Positions 1 to 9,241 of a stretch of 64,000 bases of DNA are shown here, piece after piece. The notes under the pieces were generated by a model. That model had not been told where the DNA came from. It was given only the letters and a program-made list of their open reading frames with translations, and searched no databases. The translations under genes were made by a program, and so were the position numbers. The first letter of the stretch is position 1. Each line of letters starts with the position of its first letter. This stretch comes from Akkermansia muciniphila. Its GTDB lineage: Bacteria; Verrucomicrobiota; Verrucomicrobiia; Verrucomicrobiales; Verrucomicrobiaceae. The stretch lies in contig CAMCWM010000005.1 in assembly GCA_945882215.1 (NCBI GenBank), positions 1-64,000 on the forward strand. The letters run 5' to 3'.

Positions 1-966
1 CATGCAGTAGGCGTAACCAACAATCGTGCCGGTAAGCAGGATGATTTTCGCCATGTTGTCGATGTGCTTCGGCGTGATGAGGTCGTCCAAACCGTAGATG
101 CGGCGGCAGGGGATCATCAGAGTGAGCACCATCGCGAAGCCACCAAAGATGGCGCCAGCGACGAAGTAAGGTGGGAAGATCGTGGTGTGCCAACCGGGAA
201 CGACGGAGGTGGCGAAGTCGAAGGACACGACGGAGTGCACGGAAAGCACCAGTGGTGTCGAAAGAGCGGCCAACAGCATGTAGCCAGTCTCGTAGTGGCT
301 CCAGTGGCGGTTGCCACCGCGCCAGCCGAGGGCAAACAGGCCGTAGAGGAATTTTTTCAGGCCGGGACGGCAGCGGTCACGCAGCGTGGCAAGATCCGGC
401 ACGAGGCCAAGGAACCAGAACACGAGTGAGACGGAGAAATACGTCGAAACGGCAAACACGTCCCACAGCAGGGGCGATTTGAAGTTCTGCCAGATGGCGT
501 TGGCATTCGGGATCGGCGCGAGGAACCACACCATCCACACACGACCGACGTGGAAGGCAGGGAACAAGCCCGCGCACATCACGGCGAAGATCGTCATGGC
601 TTCCGCAGCACGATTGACGGACGTGCGCCACTTCTGACGGGTGAGGAAGAGAATGGCGGAGATGAGCGTGCCGGCGTGGCCGATGCCGATCCAGAACACG
701 AAGTTCGTGATGTCCCAAGCCCAGGCGACTGGCTGTTTCTGCCCCCACACACCGACGCCGGTGGAGATGAGGTAGGTGAAACAGAACACCATGACACCCG
801 TGAGGATCACACTTGGGATAAACAGCAGCCACCAAAGGGCGGGCTGCTTGTTTTCCACGATGCCGCAGATGCGATTCGTGATCCATGAGTAGGAGCGGTT
901 GTTGAGAACCAACGGCTCACGGTCGAGGATACGCGGGGTGTTTGAGGCTGGGGCGGAAGCGTCCAT
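1..966 (-). CDS. actC: Alternative complex III subunit ActC (NrfD/PsrC-like quinol-binding membrane protein), partial
   Basis: Integral membrane subunit of alternative complex III, which oxidises quinol and passes electrons to the ActB/ActA part. The gene runs off the left edge; 322 residues are visible from the ATG at 966. About seven hydrophobic segments can be read, the first near residues 44-67, each in the pattern of the NrfD/PsrC ten-helix fold (for example WVWFLAP and [13 protein letters not shown] type stretches between helices). The start lies 9 bp after the actB stop on the same strand, so it is translated from the same message. Identity follows from fold type plus position after actA and actB; a polysulfide reductase NrfD subunit is the only serious alternative. 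Confidence 0.9.
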   Translation of the reverse strand, partial: MDASAPASNTPRILDREPLVLNNRSYSWITNRICGIVENKQPALWWLLFIPSVILTGVMVFCFTYLISTGVGVWGQKQPVAWAWDITNFVFWIGIGHAGTLISAILFLTRQKWRTSVNRAAEAMTIFAVMCAGLFPAFHVGRVWMVWFLAPIPNANAIWQNFKSPLLWDVFAVSTYFSVSLVFWFLGLVPDLATLRDRCRPGLKKFLYGLFALGWRGGNRHWSHYETGYMLLAALSTPLVLSVHSVVSFDFATSVVPGWHTTIFPPYFVAGAIFGGFAMVLTLMIPCRRIYGLDDLITPKHIDNMAKIILLTGTIVGYAYCM

Positions 967-975
967 GTGTCCGGT

Positions 976-3900
976 TTAGAATTGATTGTTGCTCCACACG
1001 GCGATGTCTTCCGCGCCGGGCATGTTCTTGTTCGGATTGCGCAGACGGGCGAGGTAGCTCGTGCGCGGGCGGGTGCCGATGTATTTGAGCACTTGGTAAT
1101 CACGCGGGGAGGCCTTCGATTTGACGACGGCGGATTTTGGATCGGCCAGGTCACCGAAGACGATGGCGTCAGCCGGGCAGGACTGCTGGCAGGCGGTTTT
1201 GACGCTGTCGGTGGGCACGCGGAAGTTCTTGGAATCGCGCTGCACCTGCTTCTGCAGGATTTTGGCGGTCTCGATGCGCTGCACGCAATACGTGCATTTC
1301 TCAATGACACCACGCATGCGGACGGTGACGTTCGGGTTGCGCTGAAGGCGGAGGCTTTCATCTTCCTTCTTCTCGCCGAGCGGGCCGGCGTAAAGATTGC
1401 CGACTTTCATGCCGAGCACGGTTGTGTCGATCAGCGGGTTGCGCTTGTTGTAGTCAAACCAATTGAAGCGGCGGGCGGTGTAAGGGCAGTTGTTGGCGCA
1501 GTAGCGCGTGCCGATGCAGCGGTTGTAGGCCATCGCGTTGAGGCCGTCGTCGGTGTGGACGGTGGCATTCACAGGGCAGACGGTTTCGCACGGCGCTGCT
1601 TCACATTGCTGGCAGGCCATCGGCTGATGCACCATCTCGGCGTTCTCAAGCTGCTCGGGCGTCGGATCATCGACGGCATACGTGCTTTCCTGAGCGACCT
1701 CGTTCTTGCCCCACTTCGAAACGGCGAAATAGCGGTCCATGCGGATCCACTGCATCACGCGTCCTTTGCGAACCTGGTCTTTGCCGACGACGGGAATGTT
1801 GTTCTCGCTCTGGCAGGCAACGATGCACGCCGTGCAGCCGATGCACTTGCTGAGATCAATGGTCATGCCCCACTGATGCTGCTTCTCGTAATCGAAACCG
1901 GCTGGGTTCTCTTCGGAACGCACGCCAACCTGGCCTTTGTAGAAGGAAATGTTTTCCGGGATATGGCCGTCCATGCCGGTCTTCTGCGCAAACGCCACAT
2001 CCTTGTTGAAGGTGTCGAGCGTGCCTTCGCGATACACCGCGCGGCCTTCCATCGTGTTTTGATCCTGCGTGATGGCGAGTTCAGCGACGGTAGGCAGCAC
2101 TTCGATCTTCGCACCGCCCAAGACAAACGCGCCGGGCTGCTTGCGCAGCACATAAGCGTTCACACCACGCTGGCTGCCGACAGTGCCGACGCCCTTCTGG
2201 CCGTAGCCAAGGGGCAAAGTGATGGAATTGGAAACATGGCCGGGAGCTTCAATTGCCGGGATTTCGATTTCAGCGCCACCGACGGAAATCCTGACGTTCT
2301 GGCCTTCCTTGAGGCCCAGACGGCGGAACGTGACGGAACCGATCCACGCCGCGTTGTCCCAAGTGAGTTTCGTCACGGGATCGGGAGCTTCCTGAAGCCA
2401 GGCGTTGTTGGTGTAACGGCCATCAAACACGCTGGAGTCAGCCACAAGCACCACTTCGAGCGAATCGTCCGTCGGAGCCGCAGCAGGCTTGGCCTTGGCA
2501 ACGATTCCGGCAACAGCGGCGACATTGGGAGCCGCGCTGGCTTTGGCGAAGACGGAGCCTTTGAGGAAGCCGTCGCGCAGGGTGAAATTCCACTTCGCTT
2601 CGTCAAGACCACCAGAGACAGCGGCAAAAGTGTCGCGAACTGCGGTGTATGCAGCGTCTTCGGCCGGAGCTGCCGCAGGGGCCGGGGCCGCACCTGCCAC
2701 AGGAGCAGCGGCAGGGGCTGCAACTTCGACTGGGCCCAGTTTTTTGCGGCCCAGCAGAGCGAGGAGAACTTCAATCTTGCTCGCACCATCAAACAGAGGA
2801 GCAATCATCGGCTGAACGATGGAGTAGGTGCCGTCAGCGGCACGAGCATCGCCCCATGTTTCCAGATAATGTGCCGCCGGGATGTGCAGTGCCGCGTGGC
2901 GTGCCGTGTGGTTCTTGAGCATGCCGACGTGAACAAGCTTCACGCCTTTTTCAGTGATGAGCTTCGCGAACGCCTCGGCGTCCGGTGCGTCGTAGTAAAG
3001 GCTGGCAGGAGTGAGAGAAACGAGAGTCTTGATCTGACCACCGGAAACAGCGGCCTGAAGCTCGGCAAAGCCACCCATTTCGGGGGCCGGGCTGTCCTGG
3101 AGCAGTTCGATCGTCGAACCGTAGGCACCGAGAGCATTGTTGATCGAGGCGACGAGTGCGTGAACTTCGGCACCATAGCGGGAGCCCGCGAGAACAACAG
3201 CCTTGCCCTTGTTGTCGATCAAATCGCGAACCGCCGGGGCGATCCACTCTTTGAGGCCGGCAGGAGCCGTGTCAGCCAGCGCTTTGGCAGAAGCATCTCC
3301 CATCGCTTCAGCGATTACCGCCGCAGCGACCGGGATCAAGCTGGCCGCGAGTGGCTTGCGATGATCGGCCATGCCGCCGGTAAGGGTGTAACGATTTTCA
3401 AGGACGTAGAGGCGGTTCATGTCCGCCGTCTTGGCATCTTTGGCACGATGTTTCGTGAAGGCGGCGATCGGTTCGCCTGCAACCGGGTCAACACCGAGGA
3501 AATCGCAGTCCAACGAGAGGATGCGCATCGCGGAGCCGAGCTTCACGAAGGGCTTCACACCCGCGCCAAGGACTTCCTTGTTCGCTGCGGCCAAACCTTC
3601 GCCACCGACGGCTTCGTACTGAAACAGTTTCACCTGTGGGTAAGCGGCCTTCACTTCAGCGAGCAGACGCACATAAGTCGGCGAAGTCGTGGCACCCGCG
3701 ACGATGCCGAGGCTGGCACCGGAGGTTTTTTTGGCTTCCGCGATCGCAGCAGCGATCAAATCGTTCGCCTTGGCCCAGGAGAGCTCTTTGCCAGCGCCAA
3801 GAGGCTTCTGGGAGCGCTCAGGATCGTAAAGATCGAGCACGGAAGCTTGGGCGAAGCTGTCAACACCGCCTCCAAGCGGATGGAGCGGATTGCCCGTGAC

Positions 3901-4263
3901 GTGTGTCGGACGGCCTTCGTGTGTGGTGACGACGAGAGGCGTGGCACCACCGCTGCGCGGCATCGTGGTGGCGTAGAGGAGCGGCTTGCCCGGAATCATC
4001 CACTCCACATGCTGGGTGTACGGCAGGATCGTGGTCAGCGGACGGCGGCAGCTTGCCAGACCCATCATGCCCACGCTGGCACCCATGATTTTCAAAAACT
4101 CACGGCGGCCGCTTTCGCGTTCTTCTTCGGTCAAGGTGTCGCCAGCAGGAAACTCGCGACCCAGGTTCTTGAGAAAATCTTCACGACGATCCAGTTCGGA
4201 GACACTGCGCACGTAGCGCTTGGCGTTCTGCGGCTCCTCGGGATGCTTCCAAATGCGTTTCAT
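976..4263 (-). CDS. actB: Alternative complex III subunit ActB (Tat-variant molybdopterin oxidoreductase-like plus ferredoxin domain)
   Basis: Iron-sulfur subunit of alternative complex III. The 1095-residue length fits the fused ActB form. A twin-arginine motif RREFLKIMG lies at residues 53-61, far from the start, as is usual for the Tat-variant molybdopterin oxidoreductases of this complex. The middle resembles a molybdopterin oxidoreductase but the family has lost the cofactor. An Ala/Pro-rich linker sits near residues 510-540. The last third is a multi-cluster ferredoxin domain with Cys motifs CIGCTACIVAC (about 806), CQQCEAAPCETVCP (about 881), CIGTRYCANNCP (about 913), CTYC (about 990) and CQQSCP (about 1020). 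It starts 25 bp after actA and is followed at 9 bp by actC. Confidence 0.95.
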   Translation of the reverse strand: MKRIWKHPEEPQNAKRYVRSVSELDRREDFLKNLGREFPAGDTLTEEERESGRREFLKIMGASVGMMGLASCRRPLTTILPYTQHVEWMIPGKPLLYATTMPRSGGATPLVVTTHEGRPTHVTGNPLHPLGGGVDSFAQASVLDLYDPERSQKPLGAGKELSWAKANDLIAAAIAEAKKTSGASLGIVAGATTSPTYVRLLAEVKAAYPQVKLFQYEAVGGEGLAAANKEVLGAGVKPFVKLGSAMRILSLDCDFLGVDPVAGEPIAAFTKHRAKDAKTADMNRLYVLENRYTLTGGMADHRKPLAASLIPVAAAVIAEAMGDASAKALADTAPAGLKEWIAPAVRDLIDNKGKAVVLAGSRYGAEVHALVASINNALGAYGSTIELLQDSPAPEMGGFAELQAAVSGGQIKTLVSLTPASLYYDAPDAEAFAKLITEKGVKLVHVGMLKNHTARHAALHIPAAHYLETWGDARAADGTYSIVQPMIAPLFDGASKIEVLLALLGRKKLGPVEVAAPAAAPVAGAAPAPAAAPAEDAAYTAVRDTFAAVSGGLDEAKWNFTLRDGFLKGSVFAKASAAPNVAAVAGIVAKAKPAAAPTDDSLEVVLVADSSVFDGRYTNNAWLQEAPDPVTKLTWDNAAWIGSVTFRRLGLKEGQNVRISVGGAEIEIPAIEAPGHVSNSITLPLGYGQKGVGTVGSQRGVNAYVLRKQPGAFVLGGAKIEVLPTVAELAITQDQNTMEGRAVYREGTLDTFNKDVAFAQKTGMDGHIPENISFYKGQVGVRSEENPAGFDYEKQHQWGMTIDLSKCIGCTACIVACQSENNIPVVGKDQVRKGRVMQWIRMDRYFAVSKWGKNEVAQESTYAVDDPTPEQLENAEMVHQPMACQQCEAAPCETVCPVNATVHTDDGLNAMAYNRCIGTRYCANNCPYTARRFNWFDYNKRNPLIDTTVLGMKVGNLYAGPLGEKKEDESLRLQRNPNVTVRMRGVIEKCTYCVQRIETAKILQKQVQRDSKNFRVPTDSVKTACQQSCPADAIVFGDLADPKSAVVKSKASPRDYQVLKYIGTRPRTSYLARLRNPNKNMPGAEDIAVWSNNQF

Positions 4264-4288
4264 GTGTCAGGAAAAAAGGGTCGCGGGG

Positions 4289-5095
4289 TTAGCGGTGGCA
4301 GGCGGTGCAGGATTCCGGCGGCTGAATCTGCCAGTGCTTCTTGATCTGGGTGCCCACTTCAGTCTGAGTCACTTCTTTGCCGTAAGTTTTTTCGGCGAGT
4401 GCGAGGAGCTGCTCAAGGCCGTCGGCCTTGGCACCTTCACCAGCGATCACGGTGGCGATTTCGCCCGCTGGAACCTTTTTGTCGAGCAGACCCTTGTAGA
4501 AATCGGCGCGCTTCAGATCGGAGGGTTTGAAGTTTAAATTGGTGATGTGCTCAAGCGGACGCAGGTTCTTCTCAGGGTTGCGGTGGCAGTCAAGGCACCA
4601 GCCCATGGACTGCGGCTGGTCGTGGCGGACGACTTCCATCTCATTGATCTTGCCGTGGCAGGAAACGCAGGAGACGCCGCGGTTGAGGTGGGCACTATGA
4701 TTGAAATACACATAGTCAGGCGCCTTGTGCACCTTGACCCACGGGATGGACTTGCCGGTTTCGTTGGCCTTGATGACCAGTTCCAGCTTGGGAGAATTGC
4801 TGCGGATGTTGCCCTTGCCCGGGCCGTGGCAGTTGAAACAGGTCTGGTTCGTCGGAACGTTCGAGTGGCTGGAGACTTCGCCAAAGCTGTGACAATAGCG
4901 GCAGTCGAGGCCGAGCTGTCCGGCGTGAATCTTGTGCGAGAAAGGCACCGGCTGCGTCGGCTCGTAACCCACGCGTGTGTATTTCGGTGTGAAGTAATAG
5001 GCGACGCCGACACTCACGCCAAAGGCAATGAACACGACGGCAATGGCTACCTTGAGCGGCAGCCAGTTGGTCCAACGCGGAAAAAAGTTACCCAT
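4289..5095 (-). CDS. actA: Alternative complex III subunit ActA (pentaheme cytochrome c)
   Basis: Multiheme c-type cytochrome that anchors and wires alternative complex III. The 268-residue protein starts with a short cytoplasmic stretch and one transmembrane helix (about residues 14-34), then a periplasmic domain with five CxxCH haem motifs: CRYCH 65-69, CFNCH 86-90, CVSCH 143-147, CLDCH 167-171 and CTACH at the C terminus. Five haems match the ActA family. It is the first gene of the actABC run. A Rex-type operator and a candidate promoter lie just upstream, which suggests NADH-responsive control. Confidence 0.95.
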   Translation of the reverse strand: MGNFFPRWTNWLPLKVAIAVVFIAFGVSVGVAYYFTPKYTRVGYEPTQPVPFSHKIHAGQLGLDCRYCHSFGEVSSHSNVPTNQTCFNCHGPGKGNIRSNSPKLELVIKANETGKSIPWVKVHKAPDYVYFNHSAHLNRGVSCVSCHGKINEMEVVRHDQPQSMGWCLDCHRNPEKNLRPLEHITNLNFKPSDLKRADFYKGLLDKKVPAGEIATVIAGEGAKADGLEQLLALAEKTYGKEVTQTEVGTQIKKHWQIQPPESCTACHR

Positions 5096-5116
5096 AGAAA
5101 ATGTCAGCAGATGAGC

Positions 5117-5134
5117 TTGTGAAAAATTTCACAA
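5117..5134. promoter_or_regulatory. Rex-type operator upstream of actABC
   Basis: The sequence reads TTGTGAA-AAAT-TTCACAA, a perfect 7+4+7 palindrome (extended by one more C/G pair on each side). This equals the published Rex repressor operator consensus TTGTGAA-W4-TTCACAA. It ends 22 bp before the actA start and lies just downstream of a candidate -10 box, a repressor-like position. A second copy lies before nuoB. It also satisfies the CRP half-site pattern TGTGA-N6-TCACA, so a Crp/FNR-type protein is the alternative reader. No rex gene is in the window. Confidence 0.75.
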
Positions 5135-5142
5135 GGATTCCC

Positions 5143-5171
5143 AGAATAGGGAAGCGGCAACAGGTTTGCAA
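5143..5171 (-). promoter_or_regulatory. Candidate sigma-70-type promoter for actABC
   Basis: On the minus strand TTGCAA (5166-5171) is followed after 17 bp by TATTCT (5143-5148). Each box matches four of six consensus positions. The predicted transcription start falls on or next to the palindrome at 5117-5134. Confidence 0.4.
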
Positions 5172-5269
5172 CCGTCATCTTGATTTTTTTGAACTTTTGT
5201 GTGCATGGCTTGTCCTGTTGCGATTCCGTCGCAAAAAATCGCCTTTTTCAGGCGGGGAATTACTCATCC

Positions 5270-6313
5270 TCAGCCCCACTCGATCCAGAGCAGCTTGCGT
5301 TCAAAATCCAACGTCACGCGGTAGTCCTCCAGCAGGTAGGTTCCGAGACGCGATGGCCCCGGCATCACATCCACCTCGGCAAATGGGTAGTACGAGCCGA
5401 ACAAGCCGAGCGCCATGAACTCCAGCACCCGCACCTTCGCTTGATCCGGCGTTTGAGCACCGCCAACGCCGGTGATCAGGTAGTTTCCACCCACATGCCA
5501 GCCACCATCCTTGTAACCGAGCACTTGGGCCACCCGTTGATCAAGCTGCACACCGAAGACAGAGCCGGAATCGACCACTGCTTCCCACGCGACCTTGCCG
5601 TACTTCAAGACCGTCGTCGGCACGCCGCTCTTCATGCTGAAGCTTGTCTTGTGCAGATGCTTGCGCTGCTGGCCTGGGTAACTGCGGGTAAAGCCAAACT
5701 CGACCTCCTCCTTCAAAAAATCGAGCGTCAGGTATTTGCAGTGATTCGCCGCCAGGTGCACGCCGAGCACCGAAACGCCGAGATGTTCCTTCAAAATGCC
5801 GGTTCCCCACGCGGTGCGCTGCATGCGCACGATGCAAGGCAGGTTCTCCAGCTTCCACGGCCCGATCTGCACCGTGGGGATCAAGGCCGCCATGCCCGGT
5901 TCTTTGCCAAGCACGCCCGCCATGGTCGGCCGCACTTGGGGCACCGTCCGCAACCCATATTCCACCGCTTGTTCCGCATCGAACACGCTGAAGGTCGCCC
6001 CGGTATCGAACATGAACTTCTTCGGTTTGCGCCCGTTCAGGCTGACTTTGATGTGTGGGATGCCGTTCTCGTAATACATCGGCACTTTGAGCACGCCCTC
6101 GGGCGGCGGCACGCTGTGGGTGCGCACGCTCAAGCCTGCTTTGGTCACCTTCAACTCCGAAGCCGGCACCGCCTGCGATTGAAGCTGCTTCTGCATTTCC
6201 GCCGGCACCGCCTCGTTTTTTACCGCGAAAGAGTCCGCGCAGCCTGCGGCACCCAGCACCACAATGATCATCTGCGCGATTCGCAGTCCGGTGCTCCAAG
6301 TGAGTTGGTTCAT
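5270..6313 (-). CDS. Retropepsin-like aspartyl protease family lipoprotein
   Basis: Predicted exported protein with a clan AA aspartic protease fold. The chosen start at 6313 (the open frame extends to 6385) gives a hydrophobic signal ending in a lipobox-like AAGC with Cys25, so it is probably a lipoprotein of 347 aa. The catalytic motif FDTGATFSVFD places DTG at residues 103-105. A second DSG motif (AVVDSGSVFG, about residue 248) suggests two lobes in one chain, as in pepsin-like proteins, rather than a single retroviral-type lobe. Substrate unknown. It lies between the act operon and the divergent peptide transporter operon; no functional link is visible. Confidence 0.75.
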   Translation of the reverse strand: MNQLTWSTGLRIAQMIIVVLGAAGCADSFAVKNEAVPAEMQKQLQSQAVPASELKVTKAGLSVRTHSVPPPEGVLKVPMYYENGIPHIKVSLNGRKPKKFMFDTGATFSVFDAEQAVEYGLRTVPQVRPTMAGVLGKEPGMAALIPTVQIGPWKLENLPCIVRMQRTAWGTGILKEHLGVSVLGVHLAANHCKYLTLDFLKEEVEFGFTRSYPGQQRKHLHKTSFSMKSGVPTTVLKYGKVAWEAVVDSGSVFGVQLDQRVAQVLGYKDGGWHVGGNYLITGVGGAQTPDQAKVRVLEFMALGLFGSYYPFAEVDVMPGPSRLGTYLLEDYRVTLDFERKLLWIEWG

Positions 6314-6422
6314 GCGGCGCAAGCCATCCACGCGGCACGCATTTCTGTCAACACGCGCAAATCGCACACAAATCCTTGTGCGCACAGACGTACTGTCGGA
6401 GGTTTCCGCTTCACCGACCTGA

Positions 6423-7721
6423 ATGACCGCCTATTTAATCCGCCGCCTGCTGCTCATCCCGCCGACACTTGTCGGCATGACGCTGGTGGTGTTTTTCATC
6501 ATCCGCTTCACTCCGGGCGGGCCGATGGAGCAGGCGCTGCTGGAGGCGCGCATGAAGAGCGATGGCCAGCGCGGCGGCAGCAGCCGGCAGCAGTCGAGTG
6601 GATTGACTCCGCAACAGCTTTTGAAGCTCCAGGAGCAGTACGGCCACGATAAACCCTTCCTCATCGCCTACGCCTCGTGGCTGGGCGCCTGGCCTAAAGA
6701 CACGAATCGTTCCCGCGCCGACTTTGCGGAAGGTAAATCGGAAACCGAGGTCAAATTGCCCGGCACGGCGAATGTGGTGACGGTGAAGCGCAATGCGAAG
6801 GATGAGGCGGAAATCGTGCCTCTCAAGGAAGTGGACACCTCGGTCTGGCGGGCACGCATCATCACGCCGGAAAAACAGAAGCAGGAGTGGGAGAAGGCCA
6901 ATCCCGGCCAGAAGCTCGACAAACCGCAGCCGTATGTGGCGCTGATCTACCAACCGAAATTCGCCGGCGTGCTACAGGGCAACCTGGGCGACTCCACACG
7001 CTATTCGGAGCCGGTTTGGACGATGATGAAGCGCCGTTTCCCGATCTCGCTCTTCTACGGCGTGATGTCGATCATCCTCACTTACATGGTGTGCGTGCCG
7101 CTGGGCGTGCTGAAGGCCATCAAACATCGCACGCCGGTCGATACAGCCACTTCAGTGCTCATTTTCTTCGGTTACGCGATTCCAGGCTTCGTGCTCGGTG
7201 TGTTTCTGATGGTGCTGTTTGCCGCGCGGCTGCGCTGGTTCCCGCTGGAGGGCTTTGTGAGCGTGGATTTCGCGGAACTTGGCTTTTTTGGCAAAATCTA
7301 CGATCTCTTCCATCATGCCTTCCTGCCGCTGTGCTGCTACATGGTCGGCAGTTTCGCCGGATTGACGATGCTGGTGAAGAACAACCTGCTCGATCAGCTC
7401 GCCAGCGATTATGTGCGCACCGCTGTGGCGAAGGGCGTGGAGTTCAAAAAGGCCGTCATCGGCCATGCGCTGCGGAATTCCTTCATTCCAGCCGCCGCCA
7501 CGATGGGCCAGGCGCTCACGGTGCTCGTGGCGGGCAGTTTCTTGATCGAGCGCATCTTCGACATCGACGGCTTTGGCCTCATGGGCTTCAACGCTTTGTT
7601 GGAAAAGGATTACCCCATTGTCATGGGCACCGTCACGGTTGGCGGGCTGCTGCTCATGCTCGGCAACGTGCTCTCCGACATGATCACCGCCCGGCTCGAT
7701 CCGCGCATTCGATTTGAGTGA
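6423..7721 (+). CDS. yejB: Oligopeptide ABC transporter permease, YejB/OppB type
   Basis: Inner membrane permease of a peptide importer. The 432 residues start with a classical first helix (RRLLLIPPTLVGMTLVVFFI) and the FTPGGP motif of DppB/OppB proteins. A long periplasmic loop of about 140 residues follows, larger than in most YejB proteins and rich in charged residues. Five more helices carry the EAA-type loop (VRTAVAKGVEFKKAVIGHALRNS). It is the first gene of a five-gene operon; its TGA overlaps the ATG of the next permease. Confidence 0.9.
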   Translation: MTAYLIRRLLLIPPTLVGMTLVVFFIIRFTPGGPMEQALLEARMKSDGQRGGSSRQQSSGLTPQQLLKLQEQYGHDKPFLIAYASWLGAWPKDTNRSRADFAEGKSETEVKLPGTANVVTVKRNAKDEAEIVPLKEVDTSVWRARIITPEKQKQEWEKANPGQKLDKPQPYVALIYQPKFAGVLQGNLGDSTRYSEPVWTMMKRRFPISLFYGVMSIILTYMVCVPLGVLKAIKHRTPVDTATSVLIFFGYAIPGFVLGVFLMVLFAARLRWFPLEGFVSVDFAELGFFGKIYDLFHHAFLPLCCYMVGSFAGLTMLVKNNLLDQLASDYVRTAVAKGVEFKKAVIGHALRNSFIPAAATMGQALTVLVAGSFLIERIFDIDGFGLMGFNALLEKDYPIVMGTVTVGGLLLMLGNVLSDMITARLDPRIRFE

Positions 7722-9241
7722 TGAACCGCAAGCTCTCCATCACCGCGATCCTTCTCGGCGCTCTCGCGATCCTCGGCGAGTTATGCGGACTGCTGATTCC
7801 GACGGTGTCGTGGTTCTTCAGCAATGGCCGCGTGTTTGGATGGGCGAGTTCGGCGCTCTTGATCGTCGGTGGCGTGCTGGGGTTGCTGTTCCTGCCGCGT
7901 GAGATCCGCTGGACGCCGGTCACCTTGCAGCGCTTCCGCCGTTTCCGCAGCATCGGACGCGGCTGGTGGTCGTTCCGCATTCTGCTGGCCTTGATCGCGC
8001 TGGCGATGCTGGATCAAATCATCGTCGGCAAGCGGGCGCTCATGGTGCGCTGCGATGGGAAGACGACTTTCCCGGCTTTTGTGACGAAGCGCTACCAAGC
8101 GCAGGATTTTGGCCTCCAAGGCGAGCAGGAGGTGAGTTATCGCGAGCTAAAGCAGCAGTTGAGCAAGGAGAAGCGTGGCTTTGTGCTCATGCCGCTCGTG
8201 CCGTGGGACCCGGTGCTCGATTCAGACACGCTGCAATCCATCACACTGGAGCAGCGCGATGGAAAGTGGTTCAAACCCGGCGATGCGGAGCCGTACTCCG
8301 GCCGCGCACGCACCTCGTATGTGGATGCGCCAACGCAGAAGCACACGGACACGCGTTTCCGCAAGGGCGTGCCCGATGGCGAGTCGCAAGGCTACGCGAA
8401 AAACGGTGCGCTGGCGTTTTCGGCTTTCTACAAGGCGGGCGTGAAGGATCGCGAGAAATGGACGGGCGAGATGCCGCAGGAGGAATTTGAGAAGGCGGCG
8501 GTCACACCTTATGAAGTGACGATTTACCCACCAATCCCGCCGCTGTGGAAGGCGAGCCATTATCTCGGCACGGACAGCAAGGGCTGGGATGTGCTGGCGC
8601 AGATTTACGGCGGCTGGCAGGTCAATCTGAAGGCCATCGTGCTCTACCTGGCCTTCACCTACGGTGTCGGCATGATCATTGGCTCGCTCATGGGCTTCCT
8701 CGGTGGCGTGTTCGACATCACCTTTCAGCGCATCATCGAAATCATCGAGGAACTGCCCTTCCTCTACATCGTGATGATCGTGGTGAGCATCATCACCGTG
8801 GCGGAGATGAATCTCGTCATCCTGCTGGCTGTGATCTGCCTCTTCTCGTGGACGAGCCTCACTTACTCGCTGCGTGCGCTGGCCTACAAGGAGAAGGAGC
8901 GCGACTACATCTCCGCCGCCCGCCTGCAAGGAGCGAGCACCTGGCGCATCCTCACGCGCTACCTGCTGCCGAACATGCTCGCCACCGTGGTCACGCAGGT
9001 GCCGTTCAGTGTCGCGGGCATCATTTCATCCATCACCGCGCTCGCCTTCCTCGGCTTCGGCCTGCCGGAGACGTACCCGCAATGGGGCTGGCTGTTTGAC
9101 GACGGCGTGAACCATCTCTCCGCGCTGTGGATCTCCACCTCGATGTTCGCCGCGATGGTTTTCATCCTCCTCCTCGTCACCTTCGTCGGCGAGGCGCTGC
9201 GGGAGGCCTTTGATCCGAAGAAGTTCACGACTTACCAATGA
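7721..9241 (+). CDS. yejE: Oligopeptide ABC transporter permease, YejE/OppC type, with large N-terminal/periplasmic insertion
   Basis: Second permease of the importer, 506 residues. The start at 7721 is the ATG overlapping the yejB stop; a GTG one codon earlier is less likely. Three hydrophobic segments occupy the first 110 residues, then a periplasmic region of about 170 residues, then the normal five-helix BPD_transp_1 domain with the EAA loop (RDYISAARLQGASTWRILTRYLLPN). It is far longer than usual YejE proteins (about 340 aa). The insertion contains a stretch at about residues 212-245 (FRKGVPDGESQGY, NGALAFSAFYKAGVKD) resembling MORN_2/YwqK repeats. Confidence 0.88.
   Translation: MNRKLSITAILLGALAILGELCGLLIPTVSWFFSNGRVFGWASSALLIVGGVLGLLFLPREIRWTPVTLQRFRRFRSIGRGWWSFRILLALIALAMLDQIIVGKRALMVRCDGKTTFPAFVTKRYQAQDFGLQGEQEVSYRELKQQLSKEKRGFVLMPLVPWDPVLDSDTLQSITLEQRDGKWFKPGDAEPYSGRARTSYVDAPTQKHTDTRFRKGVPDGESQGYAKNGALAFSAFYKAGVKDREKWTGEMPQEEFEKAAVTPYEVTIYPPIPPLWKASHYLGTDSKGWDVLAQIYGGWQVNLKAIVLYLAFTYGVGMIIGSLMGFLGGVFDITFQRIIEIIEELPFLYIVMIVVSIITVAEMNLVILLAVICLFSWTSLTYSLRALAYKEKERDYISAARLQGASTWRILTRYLLPNMLATVVTQVPFSVAGIISSITALAFLGFGLPETYPQWGWLFDDGVNHLSALWISTSMFAAMVFILLLVTFVGEALREAFDPKKFTTYQ

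Noticed and set aside
967-4344. Plus-strand ORF of 1125 codons opposite actB
   Set aside because: It mirrors a clear ActB gene with all Fe-S motifs on the minus strand; long antisense ORFs are expected in high-GC DNA.
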